Position numbers and translations under genes: made by a program. Below are positions 57,634 through 64,000 of a DNA stretch of 64,000 bases, in pieces (within the stretch, counting starts at the first letter, position 1; the number at the start of each line of letters is the position of its first letter). Source of the DNA: an uncultured Candidatus Saccharibacteria bacterium (GTDB taxonomy: Bacteria; Patescibacteriota; Saccharimonadia; Saccharimonadales; Saccharimonadaceae); NCBI GenBank assembly GCA_947302125.1, contig CAMYUL010000004.1, positions 29,507-93,506 of the forward strand, written 5' to 3'. The notes under the pieces are model-generated. The model made no database searches. It was given only the letters and a program-made list of their open reading frames with translations, and had not been told where the DNA came from.

Positions 57634-58393
57634 GGTAATTTTCTTCGGTAACGGCCCTCTCGCCGACTACGCGTTAGAAGTCTTAAGAGATCGCGTCGAC
57701 ATTATTTTTCACGCCAGAACCCGTGAAGACCTAGCAGAAGTTAAACGTCTCAAGTCTGAGCACCCTGATGCCTATGGAGTGCTCGCCTCCTTCGGCGTCA
57801 TCATCAAGCAAGATGTTCTTGATCTCTTTGAGCCAGCAGGAATTTTAAACATCCATCCTTCTCTCCTTCCTCAATATCGTGGACCTTCCCCTATCGAAAC
57901 CGCCATCTTAAATGGCGACACCCAGCTCGGCGTCTCTGTTATGAAGCTTGTAAAAGCCATGGATGCCGGCCCACTTTATTATCAAACTAGCTTCACTTTC
58001 CAGGAAGACACCCCTAAACTAGCCATTTATGAGCAACTCGGAAAAGCTGGTGCCACCTGGATTGCTGATCACCTTGAAGATCTCGGCACCCCTATCCCTC
58101 AAGAGGGCGAGCCAACCTTCACTAAGATGCTTGATAAGTCCATGTCGCCCCTAGACCCTTCCAAGAAAACCGCCTCTGAGCTCCTCAATGAAATCCGCGC
58201 CTTCTCTGGCTACCCAAAGAGTAAATACGAGTTCTTTGGCCTAGACTGCACCATAATTTCTGCCCACGTCGGCGAAGATTCTCCTCTTACTTTACCTTGC
58301 AAAGACGGTACCGTCCTCTCTATTGATCAGATCCAACCTGCCGGCCGCAAAATCATGGACGCCAAATCCTTCTTAAACGGCTACGCCAAGTAG
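57626..58393 (+). CDS. fmt: Methionyl-tRNA formyltransferase
   Basis: IKVIFFGNGPLADYALEVL, ILNIHPSLLPQYRGPSPIETAILNGDTQLGVSVMKLVKAMDAGPLY. Confidence 0.93.
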   Translation: MIKVIFFGNGPLADYALEVLRDRVDIIFHARTREDLAEVKRLKSEHPDAYGVLASFGVIIKQDVLDLFEPAGILNIHPSLLPQYRGPSPIETAILNGDTQLGVSVMKLVKAMDAGPLYYQTSFTFQEDTPKLAIYEQLGKAGATWIADHLEDLGTPIPQEGEPTFTKMLDKSMSPLDPSKKTASELLNEIRAFSGYPKSKYEFFGLDCTIISAHVGEDSPLTLPCKDGTVLSIDQIQPAGRKIMDAKSFLNGYAK

Positions 58394-58458
58394 GCTCTAT
58401 CAAAATCTACATGGAAAAATCTTGCATTTTTTTGCCATAAGCACTATAATCAAAGCAT

Positions 58459-58875
58459 ATGCAATTTGACGACAATTTTCTAGCAGAGGTGGGGTTGTCA
58501 AATCTCCCCGCAGATCAAAAGTCCGCTTTTTTGGCGCACGCCCAAGAAGAGCTCGAGGTTCGTGTCGGTACCAAGATGAGCGAAGGGCTTTCCCAAGAAC
58601 AAATTTCCGAGTTTGAAGGCATTATGAACAATGACCAACAGGTTATTAGAAAAGTCGTCGCCGATCTTGGCATCGATTTCCGCCAAGACCCAATTTACCA
58701 GAAGCTACTAGCCAAATATAATCTCAGCGAAGGCACTTGGGAAGTTATTTCCGAATATCTCTCTATTAAATGGATTCAAAAAAATCGCCCAGATTACCGC
58801 GACATTGTTACTTCTGTCGCCAATGATCTTAAGGCAGAAATCAAGCAGGACGCGCCGGCTATTCTCGCCGCTTAA
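58459..58875 (+). CDS. DUF5663-like small protein
   Basis: ORF with TATAAT 8 nt upstream; LSNLPADQKSAFLAHAQEELEVRVG. Confidence 0.7.
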   Translation: MQFDDNFLAEVGLSNLPADQKSAFLAHAQEELEVRVGTKMSEGLSQEQISEFEGIMNNDQQVIRKVVADLGIDFRQDPIYQKLLAKYNLSEGTWEVISEYLSIKWIQKNRPDYRDIVTSVANDLKAEIKQDAPAILAA

Positions 58876-58894
58876 GATGTGTTATAATTAAATT

Positions 58895-59947
58895 ATGTAT
58901 CTAGCTATAGACATCGGAGGTACCAAAACTTTAATTGCCGCTTTTAACCATCGTGGCAAAGTTATTAAGAAGCATCGCTTCAAGACTCCAGGCAACAAGA
59001 AGACCTTCCTAGCCGTCCTAGAGGCTGCCCTGATTCCCTTTTCTGTCCGCCATCGCTCTAAGATTGAGCAAGTCATTATTGCTATTCCTGGAATCATCGA
59101 GGATAATATCGCCGTCAAATTTGGCAACCGTCCTTGGAAAAACCTCGATCTAGAAAAGCAGCTCGGTCATCTGTTTGATTGCAAAATCACCCTAGAAAAC
59201 GACGCAAATCTTGCCACGGTTTTTGAAACCAGCAAGAAAAAAGGTCTCGGGCTCTATCTTACCTTCTCTACCGGTATCGGTGGCGGTCTCGCCAGAAAAG
59301 GCCAGCTTGCCAAAAACTCCGGTTCTGTCGAGCCCGGCCACACCACCTACATCTTTGATAACAAGAGCCTGGAATGGGAAGATATCGCTTCCTGTGCCGC
59401 TATTGGTGCCGTTTATGATCGTCAAGCCACCTCTGTTCGCGGCGAGTCCGCCTACGAAGATATCGCACTTCGCGTTGCCCTCGGACTCCCAGAGGTCATC
59501 CAGAAATATCATCCAGATTATATCGTTATTGGTGGACCACTCGCCAAGCTTTTCCATCACTTTAAAGCTGACCTTAGAAAAGACCTCAAGAATCTCCTCC
59601 CTAACAAGTCCCTTCCCCGTATCGTCCCCGCTCGTCGCCCTAAAGAATCCGTAATTTACGGTTGCTATCTCTTCGCTAAAGCCCGCGCCAAGAAGGCAAA
59701 GAAGTCTCAAAAGACTCGCGCTAAGACTAATATTAAGTCTTGGGACGACACTAAGAAATCTCGCCAGCTCGCCGCCGAAAACGCCAGAAAAGCCGCCAAA
59801 GAAAACGCCAAGCTTGAGAAACAAAAGCTCAAAGAAGAAATGAAAGTAATGAAGGAAAAAGCCAAGGCCCGCGCCAAACAGGCTAAGCAGGCTAAAAAGG
59901 CTAGCCGTTCTCAAGCCTCCAAGAAGGAGTCCCGTGGCCGGAAATAG
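58895..59947 (+). CDS. ROK-family sugar kinase-like protein with Lys/Ala-rich C-terminal extension
   Basis: YLAIDIGGTKTLIAAFNHRGKV, ENDANLATVFE, STGIGGGLARKGQL, IVIGGPLAKLF. Confidence 0.85.
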   Translation: MYLAIDIGGTKTLIAAFNHRGKVIKKHRFKTPGNKKTFLAVLEAALIPFSVRHRSKIEQVIIAIPGIIEDNIAVKFGNRPWKNLDLEKQLGHLFDCKITLENDANLATVFETSKKKGLGLYLTFSTGIGGGLARKGQLAKNSGSVEPGHTTYIFDNKSLEWEDIASCAAIGAVYDRQATSVRGESAYEDIALRVALGLPEVIQKYHPDYIVIGGPLAKLFHHFKADLRKDLKNLLPNKSLPRIVPARRPKESVIYGCYLFAKARAKKAKKSQKTRAKTNIKSWDDTKKSRQLAAENARKAAKENAKLEKQKLKEEMKVMKEKAKARAKQAKQAKKASRSQASKKESRGRK

Positions 59948-60389
59948 CTCCGACCTTAGATTTGTTCATCAACTTATCGCTGACTATCCAGAATTCCGCT
60001 TTCGCTTAAACGCCAAGCGGTTTTCTTATCGTCAAAACACCATTTTTGCGGGTCCACCCCAACCGTTTTTTGGCCTTCAGACGCTCCACGAGCTCGGTCA
60101 CGCGTTAAAAGGCCACCAAGACTATATCACACACGTTGATCGCATAAAAATCGAACGTGAGGCCTGGGAGACTGCAAAAACGGTATATCAAAAATACCTG
60201 AACCAGGCCAAAACCAACCCAGAATTAGCCAAAATCCTCCCCGAGTGGGACGATGACTATGTCGAAGACTGCCTCGACACCTATCGTGACTGGCTTCACG
60301 CAAACTCTAAGTGCAAAAAATGTGGCCTCACCCGCTATCAAACCACCGATGGCCACTATCACTGCCCCCATTGCGAAAACTTTGCCTAG
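59934..60389 (+). CDS. HExxH-motif protein with C-terminal zinc ribbon (putative metallopeptidase)
   Basis: GTG start in ROK tail; TLHELGHALKGH; CKKCGLTRYQTTDGHYHCPHC. Confidence 0.65.
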   Translation: MAGNSSDLRFVHQLIADYPEFRFRLNAKRFSYRQNTIFAGPPQPFFGLQTLHELGHALKGHQDYITHVDRIKIEREAWETAKTVYQKYLNQAKTNPELAKILPEWDDDYVEDCLDTYRDWLHANSKCKKCGLTRYQTTDGHYHCPHCENFA

Positions 60390-60407
60390 GACTCTTTTTA
60401 TGCACAA

Positions 60408-60439
60408 AAAAATTGAGCAATCTCGCAGCTTTGCTCAAT
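60408..60439. terminator. AATTGAGCAA/TTTGCTCAATT hairpin
   Basis: Inverted repeat after the 59934 CDS. Confidence 0.7.
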
Positions 60440-60547
60440 TATGATACCTCTATTATATATCACCAGATGTATAATGTCAACGCTTTTTTTAATTTTTTTG
60501 TTCGGGAAATCCGAAAATATTATAACATATTTTTTACCAAAAACGTA

Positions 60548-60576
60548 TTGACAAAACGGAAGCGGTATGATATAAT
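60548..60576 (+). promoter_or_regulatory. Near-consensus promoter TTGACA-17-TATAAT
   Basis: Direct reading, upstream of the KGG-repeat gene. Confidence 0.8.
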
Positions 60577-60642
60577 GTGACCATAACCCTTAAAAAGGGA
60601 TTGTTTATTAGTATAAAATGGTGGGCAGAAACGGAGCAAGAT

Positions 60643-60846
60643 ATGGCTGGTACTCGTAATGGTGGCCTTAAAGCTGCTGACACCAACCGTGCTAAATACG
60701 GCAAAGAGTTTTACGCTCAGATCGGCCGCAAGGGTGGCAAAAATGGCCACACTGGTGGTTTTGCCGCTAACCCAGCTCTAGCTCGCATTGCCGGTGCTAA
60801 AGGTGGTCGCATCTCCCGTCGTGGACCTGCAAAGAAATCTGTCTAA
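60643..60846 (+). CDS. KGG-repeat (GsiB-like stress protein family) small protein
   Basis: GRKGGKNGHTGGFAANPALARIAGAKGG; SD GGAG before ATG at 60643. Confidence 0.8.
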   Translation: MAGTRNGGLKAADTNRAKYGKEFYAQIGRKGGKNGHTGGFAANPALARIAGAKGGRISRRGPAKKSV

Positions 60847-60861
60847 TTAGATTTCGCGATA

Positions 60862-60897
60862 AAATAGGACTTCTCGTTGAGGAAGTCCTATTTTTCT
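60862..60897. terminator. AAATAGGACTTC/GAAGTCCTATTT
   Basis: Inverted repeat with T-run. Confidence 0.8.
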
Positions 60898-60976
60898 ATC
60901 ATGATAATAAAAAAGAACCCTAGAAGGGCCTTTTTATATGGTGGAGTGCCGAGTGGGGGGACACCGGCACCCCATG

Positions 60977-61053
60977 TGGTGGGGATATGTGGACTTGAAC
61001 CACAGACCTCGTCATTATCAGTGACGCGCTCTAACCAGCTGAGCTATATCCCC
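60977..61053 (-). tRNA. tRNA-Ile(GAU), CCA encoded
   Basis: GGGGATATAGCTCAGCTGGTTAGAGCGCGTCACTGATAATGACGAGGTCTGTGGTTCAAGTCCACATATCCCCACCA. Confidence 0.95.
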
Positions 61054-61086
61054 ACAGATAAAGCGCTGGTACAAGTTCAAGCAAAT

Positions 61087-61163
61087 TGGTGGAGCAACAG
61101 GGATTCAAACCCTGGACCTCCGCCTTGCAAAGGCGGCGCTCTAATCAGCTGAGCTATTGCCCC
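61087..61163 (-). tRNA. tRNA-Ala(UGC), CCA encoded
   Basis: GGGGCAATAGCTCAGCTGATTAGAGCGCCGCCTTTGCAAAGGCGGAGGTCCAGGGTTTGAATCCCTGTTGCTCCACCA. Confidence 0.95.
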
Positions 61164-61252
61164 GCAGATGCTTGCCTTGTTCCCCTATTATATCGCACTT
61201 TAATGATTTTGTAAACCCAAAAATTCATCTACTTTCATGCTATAATAGCCCC

Positions 61253-61603
61253 ATGAATATCAATGACTACCAAAAACAAGCAGCTAAAACTGATACTTTC
61301 AAAGACGCCATCCCTGTCACCGACCTCGCCACCCCAGGTTTTGTTGAAAAAGCCCTCGGCCTCTCTGGTGAAGCGGGCGAAGTAGCTGACAAGATCAAGA
61401 AAATTATCCGCGACAAATCCGGCAAACTCACCGAAGAAGACCGGCAAGAAATCGTTCTAGAACTCGGTGACGTCCTCTGGTATGTCGCCAACGTCTCCCG
61501 CGTCCTTGATGTTTCCCTCGAATATGTTGCTAACAAGAACTTAGAAAAGCTCGCCGCTCGCCAAAAAAATAACACCTTGCACGGTTCTGGCGACCACCGC
61601 TAA
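61253..61603 (+). CDS. MazG-like nucleotide pyrophosphohydrolase
   Basis: ALGLSGEAGEVADKIKKIIRDK...ELGDVLWYVANVSRVLDVSLEYVANKNLEKLAAR. Confidence 0.85.
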   Translation: MNINDYQKQAAKTDTFKDAIPVTDLATPGFVEKALGLSGEAGEVADKIKKIIRDKSGKLTEEDRQEIVLELGDVLWYVANVSRVLDVSLEYVANKNLEKLAARQKNNTLHGSGDHR

Positions 61604-61641
61604 ATCTTGACAATACTAACCTCTAGCCTTATACTAAGACT

Positions 61642-61881
61642 ATGGATTGGAATTATAGCATCGGCTGGCTCTTCGTCGGCATCTTAATCTTGGCCGCTGG
61701 TACAGCCATCACCGTTTTATATCAAAAAATCTCTGATACTTGGGCTTCCGGCCCAGCCTCTTATGACAAGGTCAAGCTAGTTGGCATTATTACTGCCATC
61801 CTCGGCCTTATCATCATGGCAAATCTTCACACCTTAATCTTGTCTCTATTCGTGAGCCTTGTCTTCAAGGGATTCATGTAG
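61642..61881 (+). CDS. Small two-TM membrane protein
   Basis: TATACT 6 nt upstream of ATG; hydrophobic segments. Confidence 0.55.
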   Translation: MDWNYSIGWLFVGILILAAGTAITVLYQKISDTWASGPASYDKVKLVGIITAILGLIIMANLHTLILSLFVSLVFKGFM

Positions 61882-62418
61882 AATCTGCTTTGCCCACTCA
61901 TACATTGCCACTCCGCTAGCCACGCCCACATTCACTGAGCGTGTTGAACCATAACTGGATATCTCTCTAATATCGTCACAAGCATCTAGAATTTCCTCCG
62001 GCAACCCATCCGACTCACTCCCAAATATTAAGGTCGTATTCTGTTTGAATTTCTTATCTTCAATCTGCCCAAATTTCTTAATATACTTATCGGCAACATT
62101 ATTTTCAATTGCCACCATTTCCCTCCCCCGCGCACGCTGATCGCTCAAAAATTCCTGAACATCGCTCCAATACTTTACCGTCAAATACTTGTCTGTGCAC
62201 ATCGCCCCGCGCCGATTATACTTGCGCCGCCCCACAATATGTACACACGAAACGTTAAAATTATTCGCATTCCTTACAATTGTTCCCGCATTAAAATCAT
62301 GGAAAACATTATAAATCGCCACCTCAAGCGCCGAGCGTTTCTCATCAAGCCGCTCAACCACCTCTTCGTTGGTCAGCCCCTTAAATTCATCAATTAAATT
62401 TCTAGTGTCTTCTTCCAT
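61846..62418 (-). CDS. TrmH/SpoU-family RNA methyltransferase
   Basis: NVFHDFNAGTIVRNANNFNVSCVHIVGRRKYNRRGA, LIFGSESDGLPEEIL, RSVNVGVASGVAMYEW. Confidence 0.88.
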   Translation of the reverse strand: MEEDTRNLIDEFKGLTNEEVVERLDEKRSALEVAIYNVFHDFNAGTIVRNANNFNVSCVHIVGRRKYNRRGAMCTDKYLTVKYWSDVQEFLSDQRARGREMVAIENNVADKYIKKFGQIEDKKFKQNTTLIFGSESDGLPEEILDACDDIREISSYGSTRSVNVGVASGVAMYEWAKQILHESLEDKAHE

Positions 62419-62473
62419 CCATTAAGTCCTTTTAGACTTATTTATCTAGTTTTATCTCTTAAATTATACCACA

Positions 62474-62496
62474 AAAAGCCCCCGACTTCGGGGGCC
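62474..62496 (-). terminator. GGCCCCCG-aagt-CGGGGGCTTTTT
   Basis: Perfect stem followed by T-run on the minus strand. Confidence 0.85.
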
Positions 62497-62501
62497 ATGG
62501 G

Positions 62502-63599
62502 TTATTGTGGAATTATAATTACTATTGGCTTCTTCTGGCCGGGAACTTTAATCGATATCTGAATTTCCGAGCCATTACTATCAATATTGCACTGTTCTTT
62601 ATTGTTACTATCAATACCGCATCGCTCTTTAACATTGCTATCATTACATTGCTCTTTAACATTGCTATCGGTATTGCATTGCTCTTTACCGCAAGTTTCC
62701 GGCTTCTCGTTAATAACTTTCTTAGCAATCTCAACCTCTGGCTTGCTAGCAACATCATCCTGGTTCAGACGTTTATTCTGTCCGCCTCTTCTATCCGTAC
62801 AGCACAGCTCTTCCGGCAAGCCAAGCACCTTCCACCACTCTTCTCTTGGGCCCAAGTAGTTCGTAATCAACTTCCAGTTCGGAAGCTCCGGATCAATCTT
62901 ACATTCCAAGGCCTTTGGCAATCTGCCATTAGCCTCAAAGAACTTCCTTATGCGACTAATCGCCTCTTCCTTCTCAAATTGCGGCTTACGCCCAGGCTTA
63001 CCCTTGGGCTTCTCCACGTATTGTTCTCTATAAGCTGTCATAGCTGCCACCTTTATTCCATCATAGGACTTAAACACTTTCAGTAGCTCGCTACTAAAGC
63101 CTACTCCTGGCAATTTAGCCACATCCTTTACATCTTCCGGAAACTCTCCATTATTCTCAAGTACCATCTTAGCTAGCGCATCTTTTAGTTCCTGTTTTCT
63201 CTCTTCCGTAATCTCTTTCTTTTTCACCTGCTCTACCTCTACTTTCTTGAAAATCTTTCTCTTTTTCCCATACAAACTTACTTCACTTGCGCCAATCCTA
63301 AAAAAGTCTCCAACGTCGACTATTTTTTCTTCTTCTTGCAACTCTTGCCAAACTTCTTCTACTGCTTCCATTGGCGAGCTCCAAAATTCATAGTACGCAT
63401 CTTCTTCTGGCATTCCGCCCCCAAACAACTCTTGTTCAGTTATTTTCTTCTTGAGCATCTTCATTCTTTCTCTCAGAATGTCTTTGATTGCCTTGCGCAC
63501 ATCGCTAACTTCTATCTCTTTCTGCGATACAAGTTTATTTGTACCAGAAATACTCACCGGCATCAGACCGGCGCATAATTTGAGCTTTGCCATTCGCAT
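62502..63599 (-). CDS. Hypothetical protein with C-terminal Cys-containing decapeptide repeats
   Basis: GKEQCNTDSN/VKEQCNDSN/VKERCGIDSN/NKEQCNIDSN. Confidence 0.75.
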   Translation of the reverse strand: MRMAKLKLCAGLMPVSISGTNKLVSQKEIEVSDVRKAIKDILRERMKMLKKKITEQELFGGGMPEEDAYYEFWSSPMEAVEEVWQELQEEEKIVDVGDFFRIGASEVSLYGKKRKIFKKVEVEQVKKKEITEERKQELKDALAKMVLENNGEFPEDVKDVAKLPGVGFSSELLKVFKSYDGIKVAAMTAYREQYVEKPKGKPGRKPQFEKEEAISRIRKFFEANGRLPKALECKIDPELPNWKLITNYLGPREEWWKVLGLPEELCCTDRRGGQNKRLNQDDVASKPEVEIAKKVINEKPETCGKEQCNTDSNVKEQCNDSNVKERCGIDSNNKEQCNIDSNGSEIQISIKVPGQKKPIVIIIPQ

Positions 63600-63756
63600 T
63601 CCCCTTTCTTAAGAAACCATAATCCACAAAAAATTAATGTACTTTTGCCCACTCTTAAAACTCCCATAATTATATCTGTAAAATGGTTATTTTGCAAGCA
63701 TAAGCATCGCCATTAGCCATACCTAGCGCATTATCTCAAGCAACTTTTTCGAGCCA

Positions 63757-63781
63757 CCAAAAAACCACCATTCAGGTGGCT
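63757..63781 (-). terminator. Terminator downstream of 16S rRNA (GCCACC-tgaat-GGTGG-TTTTTT)
   Basis: Inverted repeat and T-run on the minus strand, about 180 nt after the 16S 3' end. Confidence 0.7.
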
Positions 63782-63957
63782 TCTTAGAATCTAACTAGGA
63801 GTTAACCCTTCAGTTGTGCAATTTATCATCATCGTCGTAGTAATGCTTGCGTCGAATCGTCTTAGTAAAAGACGACAAATGTTATGCTTCAAGCTTCCAA
63901 GCACAACTCGACCGACCTAGCTACTTTCCCTAGGGAAAGCGCTGTTTTCCTTCTCAA

Positions 63958-64000
63958 GAAAGGAGGTAATCCATCGACACGTTCTCGTACCGATGCCTTG
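63958..64000 (-). rRNA. rrs: 16S rRNA, 3' end only (gene continues beyond window)
   Basis: Reverse complement CAAGGCATCGGTACGAGAACGTGTCGATGGATTACCTCCTTTCT; conserved 3' terminus with anti-SD CCTCC. Confidence 0.9.

Noticed and set aside
1-64000. UGA recoding (as in some CPR lineages)
   Set aside because: Conserved genes read through without in-frame TGA in the standard code; no evidence for reassignment

Overview
The window is about 64 kb of a compact bacterial chromosome. Gene content and style (reduced dcw cluster, bacterial/eukaryotic-type GlyRS, KGG-repeat protein, standalone VirD4-like ATPase, sigma-4/HARE-HTH protein) suggest a Patescibacteria/CPR genome, probably Saccharibacteria-like; this lineage call is inference. 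Most of the coding content is housekeeping: gltX, der, pth, dprA, topA, rsmH-ftsL-ftsI-mraY-ftsW-murG, ppa, glyS, recO, xseAB, rnhA, rel, parAB, rplU, ileS, nrdR, ftsZ, ftsA, map, two adk-like genes, rpsU, recJ, priA, def and fmt. There are four tRNAs (Leu, Glu, Ile, Ala), the 3' end of a 16S rRNA gene on the minus strand at the right edge, and a sortase/LPXTG surface-protein set. No CRISPR array, cas gene, transposase, integrase or reverse transcriptase was recognised. The most unusual signals are non-coding: (i) a family of very long nested inverted repeats between genes, two of which carry an identical 53-bp core in opposite orientation inside unrelated stems; (ii) five copies of TACCATAAGC spaced 21-22 bp (two helical turns) upstream of a DUF3048 gene; (iii) two strongly promoted and terminated structured ncRNA candidates that match no family I can recall; (iv) a 21-aa ORF with a strong Shine-Dalgarno followed by a multi-hairpin RNA inside the dcw cluster; (v) a -10 box 6-8 nt upstream of about 19 start codons, which implies pervasive leaderless transcription; and (vi) an exact CIRCE operator in front of an nrdR whose zinc-ribbon cysteines are missing.
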